64,000 nucleotides of DNA from an uncultured Bacteroidaceae bacterium (GCA_905234605.1 CAJOIE010000001.1:186001-250000); one strand, 5' to 3'; shown: positions 9,688 through 20,662, counted from the stretch's first letter. A program made the numbers and translations. The notes: generated from the letters alone by a model not told the origin.

Positions 9688-10269
9688 ATGAAGAACATCA
9701 TCATCTTTGGAGCGCCAGGCTCCGGCAAGGGCACCTACAGTCAGGAGATAGCACAGCGTTACGGCATGGGTCACATAAGCACCGGCGACGTGCTGCGCGC
9801 CGAAATCCGACAGGGCACCGAGCTGGGCACCATAGCCAAAGGCTACATCGACAACGGACAGCTCATTCCCGACCAGCTGATGATTGACATACTGGCACAA
9901 CAGTATGACTCACACCCCAACGGCAAGGGAGTAATCTTCGACGGATTCCCCCGCACCATAGCCCAGGCCGAGGCACTCAAGGACATGCTGGCACAGCGCG
10001 GCCACCAGATGGGCATGATGATAGAGCTCGAGGTGGACGAGGACACCCTCATGTCGCGACTGCTGCGACGGGCTGAGCTCGAAGGGCGCGCCGACGACAA
10101 CGAAGAGACCATACGCAAGCGCTTCGCCGTATATCACACACAGACCGAGCCCCTGCGCGGATGGTTCGAGAAAGAAGGCATACGCAACGTCTTCGACTGG
10201 GGCGTATGCAAGACCAAGGAAGGCATGCTGCAAGCCATCTTCGGCGAGATAGAACGCCAGAACGCCTGA
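9688..10269 (+). CDS. adk: Adenylate kinase
   Basis: P-loop IFGAPGSGKGTYSQ, GHISTGDVLR, DGFPRTIAQAEAL. Confidence 0.97.
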   Translation: MKNIIIFGAPGSGKGTYSQEIAQRYGMGHISTGDVLRAEIRQGTELGTIAKGYIDNGQLIPDQLMIDILAQQYDSHPNGKGVIFDGFPRTIAQAEALKDMLAQRGHQMGMMIELEVDEDTLMSRLLRRAELEGRADDNEETIRKRFAVYHTQTEPLRGWFEKEGIRNVFDWGVCKTKEGMLQAIFGEIERQNA

Positions 10270-10279
10270 CACACCACAC

Positions 10280-11419
10280 ATGCAAACGCCTATCCGCCAC
10301 CTGCTGGCCACACTGACCATAGCCCTGTGCTGCTGCCCTGACGCAACGGCACAGACCGACGTGCAGCCCTTCCGCCACGGAGTGACCGACGAGGGCGTGT
10401 GCTACTTCCTGCCCAAGACACGCATCAAGGTGGTGCTCACAGCACAGAAGAGCTATATAGTGCCAGGCGAGTTCGCATCGTATGCCGAGCGCTACCTGCG
10501 GCGCAACGACGCGCCACGCTCCGAGAGCACCGAATGGACACTGCAAGCCATAGAGATGCACCCTTATGGCGTGCCCGACAGCACACGAGCCTACGCCATA
10601 CGCCTCAACCCCAAGACATCGGCACCACTCGTTAGCCTCACCGACGACGGGCTGCTACTCGGCATCAACGCCGCCGTAGCCCCCGAGCCACCCTTCGTGG
10701 TGCCACAGGGCACAGCAGCACCCCAGCCCACCGACGGGCGGCAGTACTTGACACGCGACATACTGGCCGCCTCCAGCACAGCCAAGATGGCACAGCTCAC
10801 GGCTGAGGAGATATACGACCTCAAGGAAAGCCGCAACGCCCTCATCCGCGGCGAAGCCGACAACACGCCGAAGGACGGCGTGCAACTCGGCCTCATGCTC
10901 GACAACCTCGACCGGCAGGTGGCTGCCCTCGAGGCACTCTTCGTGGGGCAGACACTGAGCAACACCGAGGTGCTCACACTCGACTACGAGCCGCCGGCCA
11001 CCATCGACCCACAGGGACAGCGCACAATGCTGTGCCGCTTCTCACGACGCTTAGGGCTGGTGGACAAGGACGACCTCAGCGGCGAGCCCGTGTGGCTCAC
11101 CATCACCCCGCTCGACAACCTGCCCGAACCTGCCCCGTCTGCCGACGAAGGCAAGCAAGGCAGACACGCACTATTGGCGAAAGGCAAGCGCGCCCAGCAG
11201 GAGCAAGGCGTGTATGTGGCGCAACCGTTGCGCGCACGGCTAACCATAGCCACCGCAAAGCAGACGTTCTGCACCATCGACACACCCGTGTGCCAGCTCG
11301 GCACGACAGAGCTGCTCTCCGCCGTGCTCTTCAACAAGCACTTCGACACAGTCGTCACCCTATACCAGCACACGGGCAGCGTCCGCCAGCTCTCACGACT
11401 CACAGAGGCTGCCAAATGA
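10280..11419 (+). CDS. DUF4831-like secreted protein
   Basis: Signal peptide; GVCYFLPKTRIKVVLTAQKSYIVPGEFASYAERYL resembles the Bacteroidales DUF4831 family. Confidence 0.75.
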   Translation: MQTPIRHLLATLTIALCCCPDATAQTDVQPFRHGVTDEGVCYFLPKTRIKVVLTAQKSYIVPGEFASYAERYLRRNDAPRSESTEWTLQAIEMHPYGVPDSTRAYAIRLNPKTSAPLVSLTDDGLLLGINAAVAPEPPFVVPQGTAAPQPTDGRQYLTRDILAASSTAKMAQLTAEEIYDLKESRNALIRGEADNTPKDGVQLGLMLDNLDRQVAALEALFVGQTLSNTEVLTLDYEPPATIDPQGQRTMLCRFSRRLGLVDKDDLSGEPVWLTITPLDNLPEPAPSADEGKQGRHALLAKGKRAQQEQGVYVAQPLRARLTIATAKQTFCTIDTPVCQLGTTELLSAVLFNKHFDTVVTLYQHTGSVRQLSRLTEAAK

Positions 11420-11494
11420 CCCTGAGGACACCACCCTGGCACACGTCAGAGACCAAATATTCTGCCTCAAGTGCTTGAATCTCCCAATAAACTT

Positions 11495-11503
11495 TATCTT
11501 TGC
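11495..11503 (+). promoter_or_regulatory. Bacteroidetes-type -7 element (TATCTTTGC)
   Basis: tatctttgc about 80 nt upstream of the CDS at 11583. Confidence 0.5.
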
Positions 11504-11582
11504 AAGGCAAAGGGCACACACATAGTGTGCCCACACACAAGCTGAGAAATACACCTTATTATTAACCAATACTAACAGCTAC

Positions 11583-14500
11583 ATGAAACATCGTTTACTC
11601 TCTGTTCTGGCCATGTGCACTATGACCATCAGCGTCATGGCCCAGACGTGGGAAGCACCCGTGGCTCCCACTGCGCCAGCGGTTTCCGCAGAGGACTACC
11701 AGGCTGGCTACAGCGATGAACCAGGCCCAGACTACTACCTCTACAACGTAGGTGCAGGCCAGTTCGTCACCGGTGCCAACAGCTGGGCAACCCAGATCAG
11801 CCTCACCTCCGACGGTGTGCCCTATCTGAAACTTCAGATTGAGAACCTCGTCAGCACGGATGCAGACACCTATCCCGAGTGCGTGAAGATCTTCGTCCAC
11901 GGCACGTACACCACCTATGGTAGCAACGGTCGTGAGAACGGCTATAGCACTGGCAACAAGTACCTCTTCCGTGACAGCGAGACCAGCGGCTTCATCGACC
12001 GCAACACACAAGCCGTATGGTACTGGCAGTTCACCAAGGCCGAGAGCGGCAACTACTACTGGCAGTCGGCTCCAGGCATGGGCGACAACAAGTTCCCCAA
12101 CAGCAGCGAGCAGTATGCCCGCGGCGTGGCTGCCGGAGCTGCCGTGGCATTCGACGCCACCTTCGATGACACCAACATCGAGTGGCAATTCGTGCCTGCC
12201 GAAGGCATCGACCTCTCTGTCTATGCCGCCTATGCCGACCTCATGAAGGTGTATGCCGCACGCAAGACCCTCTACGACCTTGCTCAGGAGGCCATCCTCT
12301 ATGACGTGGCCACAGACGATGCCCTCGTCGTGTACAACAACGACGAAGCCACCGTGGCACAGCTTGAGGCAGCCACCGAGGCACTGCGCCCCGCTGTCAA
12401 CAAGGCCGGCCTGGACTACGCCATTGTCCACTCCACCCTCGATGAGCCCTACGACATCACATCCTACGTGCTCGTCAACACCGACTTCTCAAGCGGCAAC
12501 ATCGATGGCTGGATTGTCGACCAGATAGGTCAGAACCTTGGCTATCAGGCCAACAGTGCCTACACCAACGACTATGTCGACGACGACGGCAACGACGTTC
12601 ACGCCTCCCTCAACCAGTTCATCGAGGCATGGTATCCTCTTTCTACAGGTGCCCTCAAGGACGGCTCCATCCGCCAGGTGGTGAAGAACCTGCCCGAAGG
12701 CCGCTATCGCATTGAGGCCGACGTGATGGCCGTGCGTCAGGAGGATGGCTATGGCGAAGACGGTCTCGACCTCCAGCATGGCATCTACCTCTACTACAAC
12801 AACGGTGTCTACACCATCCACTCCGGCGACCTCTCCACAGCCAACGGCAAGCCCAACCACTACAAGTTCGACTTCGACTTCGCCGGTGCCGAGGAGATGG
12901 AGATTGGCCTCATGTCGCAGGGCACCAACTGCAACTGGATGGGTCTGGACAACTTCAAGCTCTATGCCATCGGTCCCTGTCTCGACCCGCCAGCCTATCA
13001 GGCTCTGATAGCCCTTGTCAACAGCACACGCAGCTACTACGATGACGAGCCCAAAGCCAGCGCAGCTGCCACCGAAGCCTTCAAGACTGCCTTCGAGAAC
13101 GCCGAGGACCTCATAGCCGAGCAGAGCGACAGTGAACTCGCCGCAGCCTATGAGAACGCCTACAACACACTCGAGGCTGCCCGCAGGACTCTCGTAGAGA
13201 CGGTCGATGCCTACACCCAGCTCGAGCTCTTCCTCGACCAGCTCTACTCCGACTCTGAGCACTATGCCGACATGAAGGGCTACGACGACGTGGCCGACCT
13301 TGTCGACGAGCTCTACTCGCAGTACCAGACAGCATGGGAGGATGGCGCATACACCGCCGAGCAGGCCACCGAGGCCATTGCCAACTACAGTACCCAGATA
13401 CGCGATGCCGTGACCAAGGTGTTCGAAGCCAACAAGGGCAAGGCTCTCGCAGAGATTGGCGACGGTGCCGACGGTCTCGACATTACCGCTCTCTTCGAGC
13501 ACATGGCATTCGCCAATGGCACCACCCAGACAGCCTATGCCAACGGCTATCCCGCCGAGGAGCCTGCATGGCAGAACGCCACATCAACAGGCAACTTCAA
13601 GGTCAACTACAGCACCGCCGAGGTGTGGAACGACACATCCTTCGACATCTACCGCGAGCTCACGGAGCTGCCTAAGGGCAAATACACCATCACCGTCAAA
13701 GGCTTCAGTCGCCGTGCCTCACACGCAGACAACTACGCAGCCTTCACCAGCGGCGACGAGGAGACATTTGCCTACCTCTATGCCAACCGTCAGCAGACCA
13801 ACCTGACCAACGCCGCCCTCGTGACACGCAGCGTGCCCTTCGTGGAAGGCAACGACTACAACGCCGGCACCGATGAAGAGCCCATCTACATCCCCAACGG
13901 CCAGCAGGCAGCCCACATGGCCTTCAACGACTCCGAGCTTGCCGACATCGTGCTCAACGCAGTGAGTGCCTACATCACCACCGACGGCGGCACACTACGC
14001 ATCGGCGTAAAGGGCGGCGAAGGTCTCGAAGCCAACCAGTGGACTGTGTGGGAAGACTTCCGCATCTACTACAATGGCATCAGCGCTGAAGCCCTCAACG
14101 AGGACATCGAGAACCTGATGGCCGAGCTCAGCAATATGGTCACCTATGGCGTGGAGCAGGCCGAGGCCCTACAGGCCGATGCCCTCGACAAAGCTACCGA
14201 AGCCATCACCAGCGACAACGAGGAGGACAAGACTGCAGCCTACGACGCCCTCAACGAAGCCATCGACTACCTCACGGGTTCCGGCGAGCTCGTGTCGAAG
14301 CTAATGGATCTCTACATCGACATCGAGGACCGCATCAACAACCTCTTCCTCTCTCCCTCCTTCGAGGATGAAGCCTACGCCGAGCTCTTCCAGAACGTGG
14401 GCAACGCCATAGGCGCAAGCACCTACACCAGCAACGAAGAGATTGAGCAGTGGATAGAAACCCTCAACGACGGCTTCCTGGCCTATGTGCTCTCCAACAC

Positions 14501-15290
14501 CGACTTCGCCGATGCCAGCCTCGACGCTCCCGTCGATGCCAGCGGCATCATCACCAACGCCACCTTCGACAACAGCACCAAGGACGGCTGGATCACCGAG
14601 GCCGAGACCGTAGGCGGCAGCGGCGGCGACGGTTGCGTAGAGTTCTGGCAGAGCAGCACCTTCAACTTCTATCAGGAGCTGCCCACCCTGCGCGACGGCT
14701 ACTGGCGTCTGGAGGTCGATGCCTTCTATCGTGCCGGTGCCACCAACAACGAGTGCCTCGTGCTCGACCAGATAGCAGCAGGTCAGGACACCGCCCTCGT
14801 CAATGCAGCCTACCTCTATGCCCAGAACGGCACACACCTGATGTCCGTGAAACTCGTGCAGTGGAGCGACATCGAGCGTGGCGCATTCGAGGCAGCCGAC
14901 AGCACCTATGAGGCCATCGCCGGCACATACACAGGCGGCGGTGTCACCTTCGATGCCCCCAACAACAAGACACAGTTCCAAAGCTTCATCGGCATGGAGC
15001 GCTACCACAACACCGTCGACTTCGTGTACAATAAAGAAGACGGCCCAGTGCGCATCGGTATCATGAAGCAAGTAGCCGTGGCCAACGACTGGCTGCCCAT
15101 CGACAACTTCCGTCTGAGCTACCTCGGCACAGAGGCACCATCCGCCGTGAGCAACCTCGCCGCCGACAGCCGCACAGCAGGCATCGACGCCATCTTCACC
15201 ATCGACGGCCGCCGCGTGAATGCCCTCAGCCGTGGCATCAACATCGTGCGCCGTGCCGACGGACGTGTGCAGAAAGTGCTCGTCAAGTAA
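11583..15290 (+). CDS. Giant secreted multi-module protein with T9SS-like C-terminal tail
   Basis: Signal peptide; repeated carbohydrate-binding-like modules (VNTDFSSGNIDGW..., LPEGRYRIEADV, LPKGKYTITVKGFSRR); C-terminus IFTIDGRRVNALSRGINIVRRADGRVQKVLVK. Confidence 0.8.
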   Translation: MKHRLLSVLAMCTMTISVMAQTWEAPVAPTAPAVSAEDYQAGYSDEPGPDYYLYNVGAGQFVTGANSWATQISLTSDGVPYLKLQIENLVSTDADTYPECVKIFVHGTYTTYGSNGRENGYSTGNKYLFRDSETSGFIDRNTQAVWYWQFTKAESGNYYWQSAPGMGDNKFPNSSEQYARGVAAGAAVAFDATFDDTNIEWQFVPAEGIDLSVYAAYADLMKVYAARKTLYDLAQEAILYDVATDDALVVYNNDEATVAQLEAATEALRPAVNKAGLDYAIVHSTLDEPYDITSYVLVNTDFSSGNIDGWIVDQIGQNLGYQANSAYTNDYVDDDGNDVHASLNQFIEAWYPLSTGALKDGSIRQVVKNLPEGRYRIEADVMAVRQEDGYGEDGLDLQHGIYLYYNNGVYTIHSGDLSTANGKPNHYKFDFDFAGAEEMEIGLMSQGTNCNWMGLDNFKLYAIGPCLDPPAYQALIALVNSTRSYYDDEPKASAAATEAFKTAFENAEDLIAEQSDSELAAAYENAYNTLEAARRTLVETVDAYTQLELFLDQLYSDSEHYADMKGYDDVADLVDELYSQYQTAWEDGAYTAEQATEAIANYSTQIRDAVTKVFEANKGKALAEIGDGADGLDITALFEHMAFANGTTQTAYANGYPAEEPAWQNATSTGNFKVNYSTAEVWNDTSFDIYRELTELPKGKYTITVKGFSRRASHADNYAAFTSGDEETFAYLYANRQQTNLTNAALVTRSVPFVEGNDYNAGTDEEPIYIPNGQQAAHMAFNDSELADIVLNAVSAYITTDGGTLRIGVKGGEGLEANQWTVWEDFRIYYNGISAEALNEDIENLMAELSNMVTYGVEQAEALQADALDKATEAITSDNEEDKTAAYDALNEAIDYLTGSGELVSKLMDLYIDIEDRINNLFLSPSFEDEAYAELFQNVGNAIGASTYTSNEEIEQWIETLNDGFLAYVLSNTDFADASLDAPVDASGIITNATFDNSTKDGWITEAETVGGSGGDGCVEFWQSSTFNFYQELPTLRDGYWRLEVDAFYRAGATNNECLVLDQIAAGQDTALVNAAYLYAQNGTHLMSVKLVQWSDIERGAFEAADSTYEAIAGTYTGGGVTFDAPNNKTQFQSFIGMERYHNTVDFVYNKEDGPVRIGIMKQVAVANDWLPIDNFRLSYLGTEAPSAVSNLAADSRTAGIDAIFTIDGRRVNALSRGINIVRRADGRVQKVLVK

Positions 15291-15326
15291 CACCGACAAG
15301 AGAACACACTCTTAGTCACCACAATA

Positions 15327-15356
15327 GCGAGTGCGCCCATTCAGGAGCGCACTCGC
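15327..15356 (+). terminator. Hairpin terminator candidate after the 11583 gene
   Basis: gcgagtgcgc-ccattcagga-gcgcactcgc: perfect 10-bp stem 37 nt after the stop codon. Confidence 0.6.
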
Positions 15357-15373
15357 TTGCGTTATATAAGGGA

Positions 15374-15456
15374 GACACCCTGCACCATGACGACAGAACA
15401 CCCTGCACCGTACACGCCGCTCACCATGCAGGGTGAAACGAGAGACAGTGCAGGGC
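15374..15456. repeat. CACCCTGCA-family intergenic repeat cluster
   Basis: acaccctgcacc, acaccctgcaccgt, accatgcagggtg and cagtgcaggg within about 80 nt. Confidence 0.7.
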
Positions 15457-15688
15457 AACCGGCAGCAGCATTGCAGGGCAAGCGGCAACAGCATTGCGCA
15501 AGCTCCGCAACAGGCTGCACACCGGTTCACGCCGCCATGCATCACAACCGCTATCAGAAAATAATTAGTGGTCAGATTACACTTTTGCCACGTCGCATAA
15601 CACGAGTATCGCAAATAATGATAATTTTGCTGCCACAAAGTGCGACTCAACACGAACATTATTAACCCTAACCCTTAACCGTTTTCTT

Positions 15689-18600
15689 ATGAAACACAAC
15701 TACCTCCTTGTTGCGGCTCTGGCAACCTCGTTGCTCAGCAGCATCACAGCACAGGCACAGTGGGCCGAGCCCGAGGCTCCAACCCGCCCCGTCCTGTCCT
15801 ACGAAGGCGCAACCACTGAGCTGGAGAACGGCGGCCGCTACTACCTCTACAACGTAGGCGCAGGCCAGTTCCTCGGCGGCGGCCAGACATGGGGCACACG
15901 CGGCATCGTGCTGCTCGACTCCCTCGTGACGCTCGACCAGCCAACAGCACAAATCAACACCGTAAGCAGCAACACCACGGCCAACTACATCCTGCCCTTC
16001 GAGCTCACACAGACCGAAGACCAAACGGCATGGTACATCAAGCACCTCAACACCTCGAAAGCCAGCTCCGGAAACGAATGGTTCGTGGGCGAGAACGGTG
16101 CACAGGCATGGATTGACGGCGATGCCGGCCGACAGGCCAGTTTCGGCATGTGGGAAATCACCCCTGTAGAGGGCGGCTACCAGATAGCCAACATCATTCA
16201 GACCGGCGTAGCCCTCGGCGTTGACGGCAACAACCTTGCCGGCATCACCTGGGCACACACCTGGACCGACCTCGCCGTGGAGCAGGCCGAAGGGAGCACC
16301 ATCCTGCCCTGGATAGTGTGGCAGCTCGTCAGCGTCGACGACTCGCTCGCCATCCGCGACTACGTGGCCGAGTGCCTGCCCAAGCTGGAGGCCTATCAGG
16401 CACAGCTCGAGGTGTACAACGCCCGTGTGGAGCTCTATCAGGCACTCACGGCCACCCTCGACCTGTCCTTCACCATCGACACCAAGGAGGCCACCTACGT
16501 CTATGAAGACCCCGAAGCCACCGTTGAGATGCTCAATGAAGCCGTGGCCGCAGTGGCCGCTGCCATCCATCGCGCGCAGTGGGAGGCCGACTGGGCCAAC
16601 GCCACCGACGACGCACCGCTCGACGTAACCGAGTACTGCCTTGTGAACCCCGCCTTTGAGGACGGCAACATCAGCGGCTGGGAGTGCACCTACCAGATCG
16701 GTGTCTCCGCCACCAACATAGGCTATCAGGGCTCCAGCTACACCAATGGCGACGTCACCATCAGCCACTTCATCGAGGCATGGCAGAGCAATACCTCACC
16801 ATACGTGGTTGGCGACGGTTTCCTCCGTCAGACCGTCTACGGCCTGCCCGAAGGCAAATACGTGCTCGAAGCCGACGTCAATGCCGTCTACCAGTGGACA
16901 AACGAGGCCGGCAGCAACCCAGTGAAGGGCGTATACCTCTACATCCAGGCCGGCGACGTTGAAGCCAAGGCCGAAGTGTCCTCCGGCAACGGCCTGCCCG
17001 AACACTTCAGCGTGACCTACATACACGACGGCAGCGCAAGCGTCACCTTCGGCCTCAAGACCGAGAGTGCCACCGCCAACTGGATTGCCGCCGACAACTT
17101 CACCATCCGCTACTACGGAAAGACCAACCAGACCATAGCCCAGGCCGCACTCGCCGAGACCATCAAGAGTGCCGAGGAGCTGGCCGCCACCTTCGACGAC
17201 ATCAAAGCCTATGCCGAGACCAAGCAGGCCCTGCTCGATGCCATCAGCGCAGCCAGCAAGACTCTTGCCTCAGGCACCGACGACGAGACAGAGCTCGGCA
17301 ACGCACGCACAGCCGTCAACCAGGCCATAGCCGACCTCAACGCCAGCATCGCAGCCTACCAGCGCCTGGGCCAGTTCATCGACGAGAACAGCGGCGACCT
17401 CACCCACTACCTCGACATCATCGCCGTGAACACCAACTGGGACGAGCTCTCCGCCCAGCTCGAGGAGCTGCAGGAAACCCTCAGCGCACAGTATCAGGAA
17501 GGCTCCATCACCTCCGACGAGATAGACCAGGCCATAGCCTCCGTGCCACAGCTCATACGCGACTACATCACCATCGACAACATCGAGCCCGGCAACGACC
17601 TGACGCTCCTGCTCGTCAACGCCGACTTCTCCGAGGGCAGCGGTGCCACCGACATCCCCGGCTGGACCATCAACAGCGGCCAGCTCACCGAGCTCTCCGC
17701 CTCCTACCACAATATCGAGGCCTTCCACCGCTACTTCGACTTCTCACAGACCGTCAAGGACATGCCTGCCGGCATCTACAGCATCGGCGTGCAGGGCTTT
17801 GTGCGCGTGGACAACAGTGCCGACAACGCCTCCTACCCCAACGTGGGCGACCAGAACAACATGGTGCTCTACGCCGGCGAAAGCACCAACCGCTTCAAGC
17901 TCCTCACCGAGGAATACTCCGAGACAGCACTGCTCTCTGACGCCGGCGACGGCACCTCTGGCGGCGCATGGCCCTACGACACACCACACAACGACATCGT
18001 CATCGGCAGCACCGTCTACGTGCCCAACTCCATGGAGGGTGCCAAGGCCTACTTCGATACCACCAACCCGCTCACAGGCCTGCCCTTCTACTACAACAAC
18101 GTGAAGATAGTGCACCGAGGCGGCGACCTCACTATTGGTGTGCGCTGCGACGCCGGCAACCTCTGGATACTCTGGGATAACTTCACCATCAAATACGAAG
18201 GTCAGGACCTTGACATCTATCTCCGGATGATTGACGAGGAGAACGAAGTGCTCCAGGACATCGTGGCACGTGCCGAAGGTGCCATCAGCGAGCAGGGCAA
18301 CACCATGCTCAGTGCCGTACAGACTAAGATCGACGACAAGGACAACATCGTGGACCACAACGAAGCCCTGAACCTGCTGGCCGAGATGCGCGACGTGGAG
18401 ACCTACATCACCGAAGGCATCAAGCTCGCACAGACCCTGAAAGCCACCGTCGACCTTTACAACTCCGTCATCCTGCTGGAATACAACTCCAGCGACGACC
18501 ACTTCATGGAAGTGCTCTCCGAAGCAGAGAACCTCACATTCGACGGCAGTCTCGCTGCCAACAACGAGGCCTTCACCGCTGCCAACGAGGCTATCTATGC

Positions 18601-19426
18601 CGCATGGCCTGGCTACATCTTTGCCGACGTGGATGAAGAACCTGTCGAGGAGGCCGACGTCACCGGCGTCATCTTCAACCCCAACTACACCCTGTGGGGC
18701 ACCGTCACCGGCTCCGCCGACTACTGGACCATCCAGAACGTGGGTGGCAACAACTATGCCGCCAGCTACTCCGAGCTCGAGTGCTACAACAACGACAGCA
18801 TCAACGTCTCGCAGACACTCAGCGGCCTGAAAGAGGGCTACTACCGCGTAGGCGTGCAGGGCTTCTACCGCCCATGCTTCCCTGAACAGTACACCGACAG
18901 CCTGGCAACAGTGCAGAACGCCTACATCTATGCCACCAGCAGCGTGCACGAGATGACAGCCCACATGCTCAACGCCGTGCAGGATGGCCAGAAGGCCACT
19001 ACAGAAGGCTCAATAGGCGTTGGCACGGAGAGCGAAATCACCGTCAGCCAGCTGGGTGAAAGCTTCACAACAGAGAACATCCTCATCCCCAACAACATGG
19101 AGGCAGCACAGGCCTACTTCTCCATCGACAAGTACCACAACTCTGTGCTTGTCAAGGTGGGCGAAGACGGCAAGCTCACCATCGGTGTTGCCAAGGTGGC
19201 ACACAACAATGGCGACTGGACCATCTTCACCAACTGGACACTCCACTATCTGGGCAAGACAGGCATGAACTCTGACGACGCCCTGGCAGTGAGCGGCATC
19301 GTGGCCGGCACCAACGCGCCCGCAGCCTTCTTCGGCATCGACGGCACACGCGCAGCCAGCCTGCGCCGCGGCATCAACATAGTGCGCCTCGGCAACGGCA
19401 CCATCCAGAAGGTGCTCGTGAAGTAA
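15689..19426 (+). CDS. Giant secreted multi-module protein, tandem paralog of the 11583 product
   Basis: Same architecture: YYLYNVGAGQFLGGGQTWGTRG near the N-terminus (cf. YYLYNVGAGQFVTGANSWATQ), repeated NADFSEG...GW / AGIYSIGVQGFVRV modules, C-terminus FFGIDGTRAASLRRGINIVRLGNGTIQKVLVK. Confidence 0.8.
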   Translation: MKHNYLLVAALATSLLSSITAQAQWAEPEAPTRPVLSYEGATTELENGGRYYLYNVGAGQFLGGGQTWGTRGIVLLDSLVTLDQPTAQINTVSSNTTANYILPFELTQTEDQTAWYIKHLNTSKASSGNEWFVGENGAQAWIDGDAGRQASFGMWEITPVEGGYQIANIIQTGVALGVDGNNLAGITWAHTWTDLAVEQAEGSTILPWIVWQLVSVDDSLAIRDYVAECLPKLEAYQAQLEVYNARVELYQALTATLDLSFTIDTKEATYVYEDPEATVEMLNEAVAAVAAAIHRAQWEADWANATDDAPLDVTEYCLVNPAFEDGNISGWECTYQIGVSATNIGYQGSSYTNGDVTISHFIEAWQSNTSPYVVGDGFLRQTVYGLPEGKYVLEADVNAVYQWTNEAGSNPVKGVYLYIQAGDVEAKAEVSSGNGLPEHFSVTYIHDGSASVTFGLKTESATANWIAADNFTIRYYGKTNQTIAQAALAETIKSAEELAATFDDIKAYAETKQALLDAISAASKTLASGTDDETELGNARTAVNQAIADLNASIAAYQRLGQFIDENSGDLTHYLDIIAVNTNWDELSAQLEELQETLSAQYQEGSITSDEIDQAIASVPQLIRDYITIDNIEPGNDLTLLLVNADFSEGSGATDIPGWTINSGQLTELSASYHNIEAFHRYFDFSQTVKDMPAGIYSIGVQGFVRVDNSADNASYPNVGDQNNMVLYAGESTNRFKLLTEEYSETALLSDAGDGTSGGAWPYDTPHNDIVIGSTVYVPNSMEGAKAYFDTTNPLTGLPFYYNNVKIVHRGGDLTIGVRCDAGNLWILWDNFTIKYEGQDLDIYLRMIDEENEVLQDIVARAEGAISEQGNTMLSAVQTKIDDKDNIVDHNEALNLLAEMRDVETYITEGIKLAQTLKATVDLYNSVILLEYNSSDDHFMEVLSEAENLTFDGSLAANNEAFTAANEAIYAAWPGYIFADVDEEPVEEADVTGVIFNPNYTLWGTVTGSADYWTIQNVGGNNYAASYSELECYNNDSINVSQTLSGLKEGYYRVGVQGFYRPCFPEQYTDSLATVQNAYIYATSSVHEMTAHMLNAVQDGQKATTEGSIGVGTESEITVSQLGESFTTENILIPNNMEAAQAYFSIDKYHNSVLVKVGEDGKLTIGVAKVAHNNGDWTIFTNWTLHYLGKTGMNSDDALAVSGIVAGTNAPAAFFGIDGTRAASLRRGINIVRLGNGTIQKVLVK

Positions 19427-19498
19427 GCTCCGCCACACACATCCGAAACACAAGGCACAGGGGTGGACAGCCTCCGCCCCTGATGCCACACCCCGCAC

Positions 19499-19535
19499 AG
19501 CCTGCGCCCCGACCAACACGGGCGCAGGCTTTTTC
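19499..19535 (+). terminator. Rho-independent terminator
   Basis: agcctgcgccc-cgaccaacac-gggcgcaggct followed by TTTT. Confidence 0.85.
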
Positions 19536-19569
19536 ATGTGTTTGCTTTGCCTCAGGCGTAAAAAATGCA

Positions 19570-19578
19570 TACCTTTGC
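19570..19578 (+). promoter_or_regulatory. Bacteroidetes-type -7 element (TACCTTTGC)
   Basis: tacctttgc about 70 nt upstream of the start at 19647. Confidence 0.5.
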
Positions 19579-19646
19579 CTCGTCGTAAGCACACGGTCAG
19601 ACAACGACCGTCACACCCTATCACCATTTCACACACATCCACACAC

Positions 19647-20465
19647 ATGCGTACCCTCCGCTCCATTGTGGCCATAGGCCTCGCTGCCGCAGCACTAACG
19701 TCGTGCGTCAGCTCCAAGAAAATAATCTACTTCCAAGGCTCCGACGAGAAATTCGCCGACGCGCAAGCCATAGCCCAGAAATACGAGATGCGCCTCAAGA
19801 GTGCCGACCAGATAATGGTCAAGGTGACATGCTCCGAGCCCGAGCTGCTCGAGGTGTTCAACCTCGATGTCGTCATGGGCTCCGGTTCCCGCAACGGCGG
19901 CTCGATGAGCAGTGCCGTCACAGGCTCAATGGGCTCCATCTACGCCTACACCGTGGACAACGAAGGCTACGTGACGCTGCCCATCATAGAGCGCATCAAG
20001 GTCAGCGACATGACATGCGAGGAGGCAGCCAAGACCATCGAGCAGGTCATCATTGCCAAGAACATCATCAAGGACCCGCAGGTAACCGTGCGTATGCTCA
20101 ACGCCCGTGTCACAGTGCTGGGCGCAGTGCAGACACCGCATGTGGTCAGCCTGACATCGGAGCGCAACACCGTGCTCGACGTGCTGTCGCAATGCGGCGA
20201 CGTCAGCGATCAAGCCCTGCGCAAGGAAGTTACCCTCTATCGGGAGAACAACGGCATGCGCACCAAGTACCACCTCGACCTGACGCAAGCCGACATCTTC
20301 GACAATCCCGCCTTCTACGTGCAGCAGAACGACCTCATCTACGTGCAGCCCAACAAGAGCCAGAACGTGAAGAGCTCAGCCTTCAGCACCTTCCTCAGCA
20401 CAGGTGCCAGCATCCTGGGTGTCATCTCGAGCATAGTTGCCTTAGTCATAGCACTGTCCAAGTAA
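19647..20465 (+). CDS. Polysaccharide export lipoprotein (Wza-like, SLBB)
   Basis: Start at MRTLRSIVAIGLAAAALTSC (lipobox); YAYTVDNEGYVTLPIIERIKVSDMT and NARVTVLGAVQTPHVVSLTSERNTVLDVLSQCGDV are typical of the poly-export/SLBB fold. Confidence 0.88.
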   Translation: MRTLRSIVAIGLAAAALTSCVSSKKIIYFQGSDEKFADAQAIAQKYEMRLKSADQIMVKVTCSEPELLEVFNLDVVMGSGSRNGGSMSSAVTGSMGSIYAYTVDNEGYVTLPIIERIKVSDMTCEEAAKTIEQVIIAKNIIKDPQVTVRMLNARVTVLGAVQTPHVVSLTSERNTVLDVLSQCGDVSDQALRKEVTLYRENNGMRTKYHLDLTQADIFDNPAFYVQQNDLIYVQPNKSQNVKSSAFSTFLSTGASILGVISSIVALVIALSK

Positions 20466-20487
20466 GGCACATCCAAGCTTAACAGCC

Positions 20488-20591
20488 AGCAAGACGCTTG
20501 CCTGCCATCCTTCCTGTTTCTTCATGCCGCCACAAACGCGCAGGCATGACAGAGGCACGAAAGCATAGTGCGCAAGCGTCTCTTGCTTTGC
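20488..20591. repeat. MITE-like palindromic element, copy 1
   Basis: agcaagacgcttgc...gcaagcgtctcttgct terminal inverted repeats; about 90% identical to copy 2; internal catgcc/ggcatg hairpin. Confidence 0.75.
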
Positions 20592-20662
20592 ACATGATGC
20601 AATCCCACCGTCAAGCCCTGCGGGGGCGACATCAGAACAGCATAAGAATAAGAACAACAGAC

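Noticed and set aside
17744-18964. 406-aa minus-strand ORF antisense to the 15689 gene
   Set aside because: Antisense shadow; low-complexity V/G/H/A composition and no plausible start context.
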